A DNA stretch of 64,000 nucleotides. It comes from Salipiger sp. CCB-MM3 (GTDB taxonomy: Bacteria > Pseudomonadota > Alphaproteobacteria > Rhodobacterales > Rhodobacteraceae). The stretch is taken from contig NZ_CP014599.1 of assembly GCF_001687105.1 (NCBI RefSeq), positions 1 to 64,000 of the forward strand, written 5' to 3'. Below the pieces are notes generated by a model. That model was not told the DNA's origin, ran no database searches, and saw only the letters and a program-made list of their open reading frames with translations. Numbering within the stretch: the first letter of the stretch is position 1; the number at the start of each line of letters is the position of its first letter. A program made the translations under genes and the position numbers. Shown piece after piece: positions 1-8,826 of the stretch.

Positions 1-118
1 AGCGGTCGAGGCTGCCACCGGCAACCCGGCGCTGCACACCCCCGATCTTGGCGGCACGGCGACCACGCGCATGGTCACCGATGCGGTGATCGCCACAGTG
101 CGCGGCCGCAATTCCTGA
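1..118 (+). CDS. C-terminal end of an isocitrate/isopropylmalate dehydrogenase family protein (tartrate dehydrogenase-like), truncated by window edge
   Basis: Reading from base 2, an open frame of 38 codons ends at the TGA at 116-118. It contains the family's C-terminal signature TPDLGGTATT, which closes isocitrate/isopropylmalate/tartrate dehydrogenases and precedes the last helix. The gene starts outside the window, so length and substrate cannot be judged. It lies 11 bp before a second, broken member of the same family, so the two are a tandem pair of paralogues. The family oxidatively decarboxylates 2-hydroxy acids using NAD(P)+; which acid is used here is unknown. Confidence 0.7.
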   Translation, partial: AVEAATGNPALHTPDLGGTATTRMVTDAVIATVRGRNS

Positions 119-129
119 AAGGACAGACT

Positions 130-1200
130 ATGGCTCCCAATCATCTCAAGATCGCCGTCATCCCGGGGGATGGCGTCGGCAAGGAAGTGGTTCCCGAAGG
201 GCTGCGCGCCTTGGAGGCGGTGGCGCGGAAACACAGCATCGACCTGAGGTTCGATGAGTTCGATTTCGCCTCCTGTGACCATTATCTCAAGCACGGGCAG
301 ATGATGCCGGATGACTGGAAAGCGCAGGTCGAGGGGCACGACGCGCTGTTCTTCGGCGCGGTCGGCTGGCCAGAGACGGTGCCCGATCACATCTCGCTCT
401 GGGGCTCGCTGATCCAGTTCCGGCGGCAGTTCGACCAGTATATCAGCCTGCGTCCGGCGCGGCTGATGCCGGGGGTTCCCTGTCCGCTTGCCGTCGCAAG
501 CCCGGCGACATCGACATGTGGATCGTCCGCGAGAACACCGAAGGGGAATATTCCTCGGTCGGCGGCAAGATGTTCCCGGACACCGAGCGCGAGATCGTCA
601 TGCAGGAAACGGTGATGACCCGCGTCGGCGTCAACCGCGTGCTGAAATACGCCTTCGAGCTGGCGCAGAAACGCCCCCGCAAACGGCTGACCTCGGCCAC
701 CAAATCGAACGTATCTCGGTGACCATGCCCTATTGGGACGAGCGCGTCGCGGAAATGGCCCAAGCCTATCCCGATGTCGCTTGGGACAAATACCACATCG
801 ACATCCTCACCGCGCATTTCGTCCTCAACCCGGACAAATTCGATGTGGTCGTCGCCTCGAACCTCTTTGGCGACATCCTTTCTGACCTTGGCCCAGCCTG
901 CACCGGAACGATCGGCATCGCGCCCTCCGGCAATATCAACCCCGACGGGCTGTTCCCTTCGCTGTTCGAGCCGGTGCATGGATCCGCCCCGGATATCGCG
1001 GGACAGGGCATCGCCAACCGATCGGGCAGATCTGGGCCGGGGCGATGATGCTGGATCACCTCGGTCACGTCGATGCAGCCGCCGACATGGTCACCGCGAT
1101 CGAACAGGTCCTGTCGGAAGAGACCCTGCGCACCCGCGATCTCGGAGGCACGGCCAGCACCGAGGCCTGTGGCAAGGCCATCGCCGACGCGCTCGCGTAA
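130..1200 (+). pseudogene. Tartrate dehydrogenase/decarboxylase-like gene broken by three -1 frameshifts
   Basis: The ATG at 130 has a good ribosome site (AAAGGA) and opens a protein that begins KIAVIPGDGVGKEVVPEG, the N-terminus typical of tartrate dehydrogenase (TtuC/YeaU type). The family sequence continues through three reading frames. It leaves frame 1 near 490 (after GVPCPLA) and resumes with GDIDMWIVRENTEGEYSS. It shifts again near 711 (after TSATKSN) and resumes with MPYWDERV. It shifts a third time near 1020 (after GQGIAN), resumes with GAMMLDHLGH and ends DLGGTAST at 1200. Each break is explained by one missing base in a short G or C run. The protein between breaks is well conserved, so the decay is recent or the bases are sequencing errors. 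As written it cannot give a full-length enzyme. Confidence 0.8.
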
Positions 1201-1224
1201 ACTAGGGGCGGCGCAGCACAGCTA

Positions 1225-2181
1225 TCAGGACAGCGGATGGAAACAGGCCACCTGAGGTCCCTCGCCCTGCCCCGCCAGCTGCGGCACTTCCGTGCGGCAC
1301 CGCGCGCTCGCATAGGGGCAGCGCGCTGCGAAGGCGCAGCCGGGCGGCGGGGTCAGCGGGTCGGGAAGCTCGGTGCCCTTCTGCTCGGGCGCGGTGAGCG
1401 GGCGGCCAACCACCGGCGCGCTGTCGGCCAGCAGCTTGGTGTAGGGATGGCGCGGCGCGCGAAACACCTCTTCGGCGGGACCTAGTTCGACCACTGAACC
1501 GAAATAAAGCACCGCGATGCGGTCGCTCACCGCCTCGACCACCGCCAAATCATGAGAAATAAAGAGATAGGTGAGCCCGAACTCCGCCTTGAGATCGGCC
1601 AGCAAGTTCAGCACCTGCGCCTGCACCGAAACATCCAGCGCCGAGACAGGCTCGTCGAGAATGAGGATGCTGGCCTGCGCCGCCAGCGCCCGCGCGATTC
1701 CGATACGCTGCGCCTGCCCGCCGGAGAACTCATGCGGGTAGCGTTCGAGAAATTCCTCGCGCAGGTTCACGCTGGCGAAGATCTCTGAAATCCGTCTGTC
1801 GCGCTCGGCCTTGCCCATGCCGTGCAGGCGTTTGAGCGGAGCCTCCATGATCTGCCGGATGGTCTTGCGCGGGTTGAGCGAAGAGATCGGATCCTGAAAA
1901 ACATATTGGATGCGCTTGCCGAAGACCGCCGGATCGGCATTGTCGAGCGCCGCCCCCTCAATTTCGATGCTGCCCGTCGTGGGCTCGATCAGCCCGACCA
2001 GCAGCCGTGCCAGCGTGGACTTGCCGCAGCCGCTTTCGCCGACGATGCCCAGCGTCTCGCCCTGCTGCACGTCCAGAGTGATCGGATGCACGGCCTTCAC
2101 ATGCCCCACCGGGCCGCCGAAGAGCCGCCGCCCCACTGCGAAGGACTTGGACAGGTCTGTCAGTTTCAGCGCGATGCTCAT
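1225..2181 (-). CDS. Oligopeptide/dipeptide-type ABC transporter ATP-binding protein (DppF/OppF-like)
   Basis: Cytoplasmic ATPase of 318 residues that would power the transporter encoded just upstream. Walker A is GESGCGKST, the signature is SGGQAQRIG and Walker B is LILDEPVSALD. The C-terminal part has the Cys-rich oligopeptide/dipeptide transporter extension (PPGCAFAARCPYASARC) typical of DppF/OppF proteins. It is the last gene of a four-gene operon. Its ATG overlaps the stop of the permease-ATPase fusion as ATGA, so translation is coupled. It converges on the broken tartrate dehydrogenase gene. The substrate cannot be read from the ATPase. Confidence 0.9.
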   Translation of the reverse strand: MSIALKLTDLSKSFAVGRRLFGGPVGHVKAVHPITLDVQQGETLGIVGESGCGKSTLARLLVGLIEPTTGSIEIEGAALDNADPAVFGKRIQYVFQDPISSLNPRKTIRQIMEAPLKRLHGMGKAERDRRISEIFASVNLREEFLERYPHEFSGGQAQRIGIARALAAQASILILDEPVSALDVSVQAQVLNLLADLKAEFGLTYLFISHDLAVVEAVSDRIAVLYFGSVVELGPAEEVFRAPRHPYTKLLADSAPVVGRPLTAPEQKGTELPDPLTPPPGCAFAARCPYASARCRTEVPQLAGQGEGPQVACFHPLS

Positions 2182-4061
2182 TCAGCGGCCTCCTGCAGCG
2201 GGGCTTCGGGGTGGATGCAGCGCACGGCGCGCGGCCCGGCGCGGTGCAACCCGATCTCTCCAGCCCGGCAATCGGCCTGCGCACGGGTGCAACGCTCGGC
2301 AAAGGCACAGCCCTGCGGCAGCCGATCGACCACCGGCGGCAACCCTGGGATCGCCTCAAGCCGCCGTTTGCCGGTGCCAAGCTCGGGCACGCAGGCCATC
2401 AGCCGTGCCGTATAGGGATGAAGAGGCCGCTCGAGGATCGCCTTGGTCGGCCCTTCTTCGACGATCCGCCCAGCATACATCACTGCCACCCGGTCGCAGA
2501 GCTGCGCCACCACGCCGAAGTCATGGGTGATGAAGACAATGGCCAGCCCGCGCTCCCGCCGCAGATCATCGAGCAGCGCGAGGATCTGCGCCTGCACCGT
2601 CACGTCGAGCGCGGTGGTGGGCTCGTCGGCGATGATCACATCGGGCTCGTTGGCCAGCGCCATGGCGATGCCGATACGTTGGCGCATGCCGCCCGACAGC
2701 TCGTGCGGGTAGTCGGTCAGTCGCTTCTCGGGGTTGGGGATGCGTACCGATTTCAGCAAATCCAGCGCCCTCGCGCGACCCTCTTTGCGCCCGATAGGAC
2801 GGTGCGCGCGGATCGCCTCGATCAGCTGGTCGCCGACCCGGTAGAGCGGATGCAACGTCGCCAGCGGGTCCTGAAAGATATAGGCCACATTGCGCCCGCG
2901 CATGTCGCGCAGCCGCCCGTAGGGGGCGCCGATCAGATCCTCGCCCTCGTAGCGCACCGCGCCGCCGGTGATCACACCGGGCGGTGAGGCCACCAGCCCC
3001 ATGACGCTGAGCGCGGTGACCGACTTGCCCGAGCCGCTCTCGCCGATGAGGCCGAGGCATTCGCCGGGCTTCACATGCAGCGACACGCCGCCCACCGCGC
3101 GATAGACGCGGTCCTTGACGTGGAACTGGGTCTGCAGATCCTGGACCTCCAGCAGCCCCTGCCCCTTGCTTTCCGGCACCGGGCCTTTGCGGTCCACCCG
3201 CGTTGCCGCCATCGGCCGCGACAGCGCGCCGGACTTCAGCCGCGGGTCGAGCGCGTCGCGCACCCCGTCGCCGAGCAGATTGATCGACATGACGATGATC
3301 AGGATCATCAGCCCGGGCACCACCGAGGTGTGCGGGTTGGTGATCAGCGCCGAGCGCGCCTCGCCCAGCATCGAGCCCAGATCCGCCTGCGGCGGCTGCG
3401 AGCCGAGGCCGAGGAAGCTGAGCCCCGCCGTCTCGAGGATCATCCAGCCAATGGTTGTGGACATGGCGATGACGATCACCGGGACCACATTGGGCAGGAT
3501 CTCCGACAGGATGATGCGGGTGTTCGACAGACCAGAGAGCCTTGCAGCATCGACGAACTCGCGATGCGCAAGACCCACGGTGATGCCGCGAATGTTGCGC
3601 GCGAAGAAGGGCACGTTGACCGCCGCCACCGCGATCAGCGCGTTCAGCAGCCCCGGCCCCAGCGCCGCGACGATGGCCAGTGCCAGCAGGATGTAGGGAA
3701 ACGCCATAAGCATATCGACGCCGCGCATGATCAGATTGTCGACCCGCCCGCCGTAAAAGCCCGAGATGATGCCCACCGCCGCACCGATGGTGGCCGCCGC
3801 GATGGCCGCGGCAAAGCCCACTGCCAGCGACAGCCGCGTGCCCCAGAGCAGCCGCGACAGCAGGTCACGCCCCAGATGATCGGTGCCGAGCAGCGCGCCC
3901 ACAGAGAAAGGCGGCTGAAAGCGCGCGCCGGTGTTGGTGACATCCGGATCTGCCAGCGGCAGCAGCGGCGTGACCAGCGCTAGCAGCACCACCAGCGCCA
4001 TGACGATGCCCCCGGCCAGCGCCAGTCGGTTGCGGGCAAGGAGTTTGAGAAACCCGCTCAT
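2178..4061 (-). CDS. Fused ABC permease (DppC-like) and ATPase (DppD-like)
   Basis: One 627-residue protein carries two subunits that are usually separate. Residues 1 to about 285 are a DppC-type inner-membrane permease: [16 protein letters not shown] near the N-terminus, several membrane spans and the EAA-like loop [10 protein letters not shown]. After a linker, residues about 300-627 form the ATPase, with Walker [10 protein letters not shown], signature LSGGMRQRI, Walker [13 protein letters not shown] and the Cys-rich oligopeptide C-terminus. The ATG at 4061 overlaps the stop of the DppB-like gene, and upstream in-frame codons belong to that gene's shadow. Such fusions are known in alphaproteobacterial peptide-type importers. 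With two different ATPase domains in the operon, the motor is probably a heterodimer. Confidence 0.88.
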   Translation of the reverse strand: MSGFLKLLARNRLALAGGIVMALVVLLALVTPLLPLADPDVTNTGARFQPPFSVGALLGTDHLGRDLLSRLLWGTRLSLAVGFAAAIAAATIGAAVGIISGFYGGRVDNLIMRGVDMLMAFPYILLALAIVAALGPGLLNALIAVAAVNVPFFARNIRGITVGLAHREFVDAARLSGLSNTRIILSEILPNVVPVIVIAMSTTIGWMILETAGLSFLGLGSQPPQADLGSMLGEARSALITNPHTSVVPGLMILIIVMSINLLGDGVRDALDPRLKSGALSRPMAATRVDRKGPVPESKGQGLLEVQDLQTQFHVKDRVYRAVGGVSLHVKPGECLGLIGESGSGKSVTALSVMGLVASPPGVITGGAVRYEGEDLIGAPYGRLRDMRGRNVAYIFQDPLATLHPLYRVGDQLIEAIRAHRPIGRKEGRARALDLLKSVRIPNPEKRLTDYPHELSGGMRQRIGIAMALANEPDVIIADEPTTALDVTVQAQILALLDDLRRERGLAIVFITHDFGVVAQLCDRVAVMYAGRIVEEGPTKAILERPLHPYTARLMACVPELGTGKRRLEAIPGLPPVVDRLPQGCAFAERCTRAQADCRAGEIGLHRAGPRAVRCIHPEAPLQEAAE

Positions 4062-5005
4062 GTCTTGATCCTCGGGTCGAGCAGGCTCTGCGCCACATCC
4101 ACCGCAATGTTGAACAGCACGTAGCAGGCGGCAACCAGCACCACCCCGCCCTGCACCAGCAGGATGTCGCGTTTGAGGATCGCATCGACCAGCATCCGCC
4201 CCACACCGGGCCATTGAAAGACGATCTCGATATAGACCGCGCCCGACAGCACGAAGCCTGCCTGAATGCCCAGCACCGGGATGATCGAGACCATGGCCGC
4301 CTTGAGCGCGTGGCGCCAGATCACTCCGCGCTCGTGCACCCCCTTGGCTCGCGCGGTGCGAATGAAGTCCTGCCGCAGCACCTCGAGCATGGCCGAGCGC
4401 GACAGCCGCGCCACGACCCCGGTCGCCACCACCGCAAGAGCGATGGCGGGCAGCGTGAGGTGCCGGATCAGCGCCATGAGATCGCGATCGCCGTAGATCG
4501 GCCACATGCCCGAGACCGGGAACCACTTCAGCTTCACCGCAAAGATCAGGATCATCATCATGCCAAGAAAGAACGACGGGATGGAGATCCCCAAGAGCAC
4601 CGCGAAGGTGATGCCCTTGTCGCCCCAGCCGTATTGGTTCGCCGCCGAGATCACACCCGCCACGATGCCAAAGATGGAACAGAGCACAAAGGCCGTGCCC
4701 GCCAGGACCAGCGTCGCCCCAAAGCGCTCGACCACTTCATCGAGTACGGGCCGGTTGAGCGAGAAGGAGGTGCCGAAGTCTCCGCTCAGCATATTGCCGA
4801 GCCAGATGAAATACTGCTGCACCAGCGGTTTATCGAGGCCAAGATCGCGGTTCAGCTTCTCGACGTTCTCTGGCGTTGCATAAGACCCAAGGATCGCCGT
4901 CGCCGGATCGCCGGGGATCAGCGCCATGATCGCAAAGACGATCACGGTGATCCCCAGCAGCACCGGGATGGCCGAGAGCAGTCGCTTGAGGATGTAACCC
5001 GTCAT
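4058..5005 (-). CDS. ABC transporter permease, DppB type
   Basis: A 315-residue inner-membrane permease of the oligopeptide/dipeptide/nickel family. It starts MTGYILKRLLSAIPVLLG, as DppB proteins do, and contains GDPATAIL, LGLDKPLVQQY and the EAA loop QDFIRTARAKG with several hydrophobic spans. The ATG at 5005 is preceded by GGAGC. It is the partner of the fused permease-ATPase that follows with a 4-bp overlap, and it lies 141 bp downstream of the solute-binding protein gene, a gap filled by two hairpins. Confidence 0.92.
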   Translation of the reverse strand: MTGYILKRLLSAIPVLLGITVIVFAIMALIPGDPATAILGSYATPENVEKLNRDLGLDKPLVQQYFIWLGNMLSGDFGTSFSLNRPVLDEVVERFGATLVLAGTAFVLCSIFGIVAGVISAANQYGWGDKGITFAVLLGISIPSFFLGMMMILIFAVKLKWFPVSGMWPIYGDRDLMALIRHLTLPAIALAVVATGVVARLSRSAMLEVLRQDFIRTARAKGVHERGVIWRHALKAAMVSIIPVLGIQAGFVLSGAVYIEIVFQWPGVGRMLVDAILKRDILLVQGGVVLVAACYVLFNIAVDVAQSLLDPRIKT

Positions 5006-5068
5006 GGCAGCTCCATCTGCGGCGCAGGCCCGCGCCCTTCATTGTTCTCCAAATACGCCGGGGGAGAC

Positions 5069-5103
5069 GCGGCCCCGCGGGCCGCGGCGGGGGCAGCGCC
5101 CCC
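5069..5103 (-). terminator. Tandem hairpins between solute-binding protein and permease genes (attenuator or mRNA-stabilising element)
   Basis: Two perfect stems lie side by side: 5069-5075 with 5079-5085 (7 bp, 3-base loop) and 5089-5094 with 5098-5103 (6 bp, 3-base loop). Neither has a clear U-run in the direction of the operon. Hairpins at this spot commonly let binding-protein mRNA outnumber permease mRNA by partial termination or by protecting the 3' end. The function here is inference. Confidence 0.4.
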
Positions 5104-5146
5104 TTTCTCTCAGCGCGCCTTTTCTTCCAGCGCCCCCGCCCGCGCG

Positions 5147-6724
5147 TCAGTTCTTCACCACGTCATCCAGCAGCAGGAAGAACGACGGCTGCAGCGTGAA
5201 ATTCTCCACCCGCTCCGAGGTCACCGCGTTCTGCTTCCAGTTCGCGACAAAGACCCATGGCGCGTCTTCCTGCACGATGGTCTGCATCTGCTTGTAGAGC
5301 TCGGCCCGCTCGCCTTGGTCGGTGGCCACGCGCGCCGCTTCCAGCAGCTCGTCGACCTCGGGGTTGGAATAATAGCCTGAGTTGAACCCGCCCTTGTCCG
5401 GCCATGCGTCGCTGCGCAGCGCGAGGAAGGGCAGCGTGTCGGGATCATTGGTCATCCACGCCATCTCGGCCATGTCGGCCTTGCCCTCGAGCCCGGGGTT
5501 CACCTCGCCGAGGAAGGTATTCCACTCATAGGTCTCGATCTTGGTGTCGAAGCCCACGGCGTTCAGGTCGGCCTGAATGGCGGTGCCCATGGCAATGGGA
5601 TCGAGCATCCCCGAGCCGCCCTCGGTGACGTAGAAGGTCAGCTCCGCCCGCTCGGCCCCGGCCTCGGCGAGCAGTTCCTTGGCCTTCTCGGGATCGTAGG
5701 GATAGGGCTCGAGATCGTCGTTATAGGCCCAGGCAAATGCGGGCGGCGTCGGTCCGGCGGCGACCTCGGCAGTGCCCTCCAGCACGTCGTTCACCAACGC
5801 TTCCTTGTTGATCGCGTAGTTCGCAGCCTGCCGTACCCGTTTGTCGGCGAAGGGGCCTTCCTTGGCGTTGAGGATCAGGAACCAGACGTGCGGCCCGGCC
5901 TGTTCGTGCAGCGTGTAGGCCTCACCCTGAAACTCGCTCAGCGCCACGGGGGGCACCTCGACCATCAGGTCGATGCCGCCGGCCAGCATCTCGGCGGTGC
6001 GGGTGTTGGCGTCGGTGATCGGGCGGAAGACCACAGCCTGCAGCGCGGGCGCACCGTCCCAGTGGTCGGGGTTGGCCTCGATCACCACCGCTTCGTTCGA
6101 GCGCCATTCGGCGAATTTGAACGGTCCGGTGCCCGAAGGATTACGGCCAAAGTCCGCGCCATACTGCTCGACCGCAGCGGGCGAGACCAGCAGGCCGGTG
6201 GGATAGGCAAGGTTCGACAGGAAAGGTGCGTAGGGCTCCGAGAGGGTGAATTTCACCGTCAGATCATCCACCGCCTCGATGCTCTCCACCGACGAGAAGA
6301 AGAAGGCCAGCGGGAAGGGGCCGGTGTCGTGGAAAGGGTGGCTCTCGTCCAGCATCCGGTCAAAGTTGAACTTCACCGCTTCGGCGTTGAACGGGGTGCC
6401 ATCGTGGAAGCTGACGCCCTCGCGCAGGGTGAAGGTATATTCGGTGCCATCTTCGGAAATCGTCCAGTCGGTCGCCAGCGCGGGCTCGACTTCCAGCGTG
6501 CCGTCCTTGTAGCGCACCAGCCCATCGTAAACGTTCATCAGGATGCGAAAATCGTTCACCGCGGTCACCGCGGCCGGGTCCAGCGATTTCGGCTCGGCGA
6601 TCTGCCCGACGATGAGAACGCCCGGCGGCGTCTGCGCCTGCGCGCCGGTCAGCGTTCCGAATGTCAGCGTAAGGGCCGTGCCCGCGGCCAGCAGACCCCG
6701 GCGGGTGAAGGACGTGATGGACAT
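5147..6724 (-). CDS. ABC transporter periplasmic solute-binding protein, family 5 (peptide/oligopeptide type)
   Basis: Periplasmic binding protein of 525 residues, first gene of the ABC operon. The N-terminus (TRRGLLAAGTALT followed by AQAQ) looks like a twin-arginine export signal with a cleavable end. The body matches SBP family 5: AEPKSLDPAAVTAVNDF, FTLREGVSFHDGTPFNAEAV and GTGPFKFAEW. The ATG at 6724 follows a strong GGGAGGT site. Family 5 proteins bind peptides, but also glycosides, opines, nickel and other solutes, so the ligand is open. Two copies of a palindromic operator lie just upstream, so the divergent DUF1028 gene and this operon are probably controlled together. Confidence 0.92.
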   Translation of the reverse strand: MSITSFTRRGLLAAGTALTLTFGTLTGAQAQTPPGVLIVGQIAEPKSLDPAAVTAVNDFRILMNVYDGLVRYKDGTLEVEPALATDWTISEDGTEYTFTLREGVSFHDGTPFNAEAVKFNFDRMLDESHPFHDTGPFPLAFFFSSVESIEAVDDLTVKFTLSEPYAPFLSNLAYPTGLLVSPAAVEQYGADFGRNPSGTGPFKFAEWRSNEAVVIEANPDHWDGAPALQAVVFRPITDANTRTAEMLAGGIDLMVEVPPVALSEFQGEAYTLHEQAGPHVWFLILNAKEGPFADKRVRQAANYAINKEALVNDVLEGTAEVAAGPTPPAFAWAYNDDLEPYPYDPEKAKELLAEAGAERAELTFYVTEGGSGMLDPIAMGTAIQADLNAVGFDTKIETYEWNTFLGEVNPGLEGKADMAEMAWMTNDPDTLPFLALRSDAWPDKGGFNSGYYSNPEVDELLEAARVATDQGERAELYKQMQTIVQEDAPWVFVANWKQNAVTSERVENFTLQPSFFLLLDDVVKN

Positions 6725-6755
6725 TTCGTGACCTCCCAGATGGTCAGGATGAATT

Positions 6756-6771
6756 ATTTATCATGATAAAT
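6756..6771. promoter_or_regulatory. Palindromic operator, copy 1
   Basis: A perfect 16-bp palindrome, ATTTATCATGATAAAT, lies in the 103-bp gap between the solute-binding protein gene and the divergent DUF1028 gene. The same motif recurs at 6784-6799 and at 8349-8364 upstream of the GntR-type regulator. Size and symmetry fit a dimeric GntR/FadR repressor site. The binding protein is inferred from position. Confidence 0.65.
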
Positions 6772-6783
6772 TGCATGAGGCCA

Positions 6784-6799
6784 AATTTTCATGATAAAT
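6784..6799. promoter_or_regulatory. Palindromic operator, copy 2 (imperfect)
   Basis: AATTTTCATGATAAAT matches 14 of 16 positions of the perfect palindrome, 28 bp (between two and three helical turns) further from the transporter operon and 28 bp before the DUF1028 start codon. Two spaced sites between divergent promoters would let one regulator repress both. Confidence 0.6.
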
Positions 6800-6827
6800 T
6801 CAAGCCTGCAGCAGACAGGGCCCCCGA

Positions 6828-7511
6828 ATGACCATATCCATCCTCGCCTACGACGAAAAATCGGGCAGCTACGGCGGCGCGGCGACGACCGGCAGCCTTT
6901 GCGTCGGTGGTTGGGTGCTGCGTGGCGATGCCGAGGCGGGCCTCAGCGCCTCGCAGGGCTCGTTGCCCTCGACGATGTGGGGGACCGGAGTGCTGAACTT
7001 GATGCGGCAGGGGCTCTCTGCCGAAGAGGCCCTCGCGCAGACCGTGGCCCCTGACACCGGCCGGGCGCAGCGGCAGCTCTCGGCGCTTGATTTGCAAGGG
7101 GGCACGGCGAACCACACCGGCCGCGAGAGCATTCCTGCCGCGGGCTTCCGGCAGGCCAAACATGTGATCGTTTCGGGCAATCTGCTGTCGTCAGAGACGG
7201 TGCTGGATGCCTGCCTCGACGGCTTCCTCGCCTCCACCGCGCCCTTCGAGCAACGGCTCTTAGACGCGCTCGACCGCGCTGCGGCGACGGGCGGCGACAG
7301 CCGTGGACTGCTTTCGGCGGCGTTGCTGGTGGTCCGCCGCAGCGCCGCGCCGCTGACCCTGCGCGTCGACCGCTCGGACACACCGCTGCGCGATCTGCGC
7401 GCGCTGCACGGCCATGCCACCAAAGGCGCCTATGCCGACTGGGCGGCGACGGTGCCGACGCTGGACGATCCCTATCTCGGCGAGCCCTTTTCCAAGATCG
7501 TCAGCCAGTAG
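6828..7511 (+). CDS. DUF1028 domain protein
   Basis: A 227-residue protein that begins with the DUF1028 pattern: SILAYDEKSGSYGGAATTGS, then GLSASQGS, and later the short motif VSGNLLSSE. The family belongs to the Ntn-hydrolase-like proteins and is often found beside peptide or amino-acid transporter genes; its chemistry is not firmly established. Here it is divergent from the ABC operon and shares the operator region, so it probably hydrolyses something that the transporter brings in. The ATG at 6828 has only a weak ribosome site. No signal peptide is seen, so it should act in the cytoplasm. Confidence 0.85.
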   Translation: MTISILAYDEKSGSYGGAATTGSLCVGGWVLRGDAEAGLSASQGSLPSTMWGTGVLNLMRQGLSAEEALAQTVAPDTGRAQRQLSALDLQGGTANHTGRESIPAAGFRQAKHVIVSGNLLSSETVLDACLDGFLASTAPFEQRLLDALDRAAATGGDSRGLLSAALLVVRRSAAPLTLRVDRSDTPLRDLRALHGHATKGAYADWAATVPTLDDPYLGEPFSKIVSQ

Positions 7512-7523
7512 GCCCCGGCCCGG

Positions 7524-8282
7524 TTACTCGGCGATGAAGCGCTTCATCACCACGGCCTCCTGATCCTCCATCATGCGCCGCGCCATCTGCATGTGATCGC
7601 GCATGATCTCGCGCGCCGCATCAGCGTCCCCGGCCTTCAGCGCCGCGATAAGCCCAAGCTGATGCGCGCGCCCGCGCTTCCACAGCTCTTCGTTCGGCTG
7701 CGCATAGAGCTTTTTGTACACCGTCAGATCGGTGAGGATTCGCGCCATGAAGCCGATGAAAAAGCTCAGCATGGCGTTCTCGGAAAACTCCGCCAGACAG
7801 GCGTGGAAGCGCAGCGATGCGACGTGCTGGGCCCGCTCCTCCTCGGCGCTGGTGGCGGGATGCTCATACTCGGCCATGATCGCCTCGAGCCGGTCGATCT
7901 GCGCCGCATCGAGGCGCCCCGCCAGAGACGCGGCGACCTCGGGTTCCAGAGCCACGCGCAGCTGGTATATGTCGTCGATCAAAACGTTTCGGAAATAGAA
8001 GTAGTTGGCCAGCAGCGCCCGCGCGCGATCCGTGCTCACCTCGCCGACGAAGCTGCCTCCGCCGGGGCCGGTTTTGGTGACCACCAGCCCCTGCGCCTGC
8101 AGCAGCCGCATGGCCTCGCGGATGGTCCCTTTGGACATGCCGAAGTGGCCGATCAATTCGGCCTCCCCGGGAAGACGGTCGCCCGGCAGAAGACCCTTCT
8201 CGACCACCCAATCCTTGATCGCCTCTGCCACCCGCACCGGTCGGGAACGGCGGATCGTCTCGGCGGGTTCTGCGTCGCTCAT
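7524..8282 (-). CDS. GntR family transcriptional regulator, FadR/FCD subfamily
   Basis: A 252-residue repressor-type protein. The N-terminal winged helix-turn-helix includes LPGEAELIGHFGMSKGTIRE and AQGLVVTKTGPGGGSFV. The C-terminal two-thirds is a helical FCD ligand domain with the usual metal-site His residues (HVASLRFHACLAE, HQLGLIAAL). I chose the ATG at 8282 because it follows GAGACGAGG and the domain starts soon after it; an open frame extends upstream without homology. An operator copy 67 bp upstream (8349-8364) predicts autoregulation, and two more copies predict control of the ABC/DUF1028 pair. It converges on the DUF1028 gene with a 12-bp gap. Confidence 0.9.
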   Translation of the reverse strand: MSDAEPAETIRRSRPVRVAEAIKDWVVEKGLLPGDRLPGEAELIGHFGMSKGTIREAMRLLQAQGLVVTKTGPGGGSFVGEVSTDRARALLANYFYFRNVLIDDIYQLRVALEPEVAASLAGRLDAAQIDRLEAIMAEYEHPATSAEEERAQHVASLRFHACLAEFSENAMLSFFIGFMARILTDLTVYKKLYAQPNEELWKRGRAHQLGLIAALKAGDADAAREIMRDHMQMARRMMEDQEAVVMKRFIAE

Positions 8283-8348
8283 AGCCTCGTCTCTTTGCAA
8301 AATCGCCCAGGGTCTTGTCGCAGGTTTTTGGTGGGCGGAGCCGCTGTC

Positions 8349-8364
8349 ATTTATCATGAGAAAT
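8349..8364. promoter_or_regulatory. Palindromic operator, copy 3, upstream of the GntR regulator
   Basis: ATTTATCATGAGAAAT differs at one base from the perfect palindrome at 6756-6771. It lies 67 bp upstream of the regulator start codon, where an autoregulatory site would be expected. Three near-identical copies confined to this 1.6-kb neighbourhood are unlikely by chance in GC-rich DNA. Confidence 0.65.
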
Positions 8365-8826
8365 TTAGCCCCGACAACAGTATGGATCAAAGGACATGGC
8401 GGACCGCTCCGCCTGAGTACCGCCCGGAAATCATGCTGATGTGGCGCTGCGGACCACGCAAAGTTCCGCAACCCCGCGGGCACGCCACATGACATTTAAA
8501 CTTTGCGAGTGGGGTCACGGCCTTGGGCGGCTGTGAGCGCGTTCGCATTGACAGGTCATTGTCTTATTCCTACTCTTTTTAGAATTGCGATTAGAAATTT
8601 GCGTAGCGGCGCAAGGCAATTCTCGGCTTATCAGTTTCTGGCAAGTTATTGTCCCTCTAAGAATTTTCTAAAGAACTTCATTGAATTAAGCGCTCATGGC
8701 GGAAAAGCCCGCGGATGTTTCGCGGCTCAGACTCAGGCAACCTCTGACCTAGCCCCAGTCCGCAAGAAATAGCGTCCGCAATGAATAGCGCGTCCGTGAT
8801 CTCCACTGGATTTAAGGACAGGCCAT
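8365..8826. other. Intergenic region between catabolic locus and polysaccharide locus
   Basis: Apart from the operator just to its left, this stretch holds no convincing gene. The only open frame (8503-8772) begins with TTG, lacks a ribosome site and resembles no family. Base composition shifts towards A+T around 8560-8680, which marks the edge of the polysaccharide locus. A TTGACA occurs at 8548-8553 but no good -10 box follows it. Confidence 0.5.

Noticed and set aside
4062..4526. N-terminal extension of the permease-ATPase fusion to 782 residues
   Set aside because: The extension is Arg/Ala-rich shadow sequence inside the DppB-like gene; the true ATG at 4061 overlaps that gene's stop.
8548..8576. 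TTGACA as a promoter for the first GT-C gene
   Set aside because: The hexamer at the right spacing matches the -10 consensus poorly and the leader would be about 250 bases.
8503..8772. 89-codon open frame before the first GT-C gene
   Set aside because: TTG start, no ribosome site, no family resemblance and A+T-rich composition unlike the coding DNA around it.
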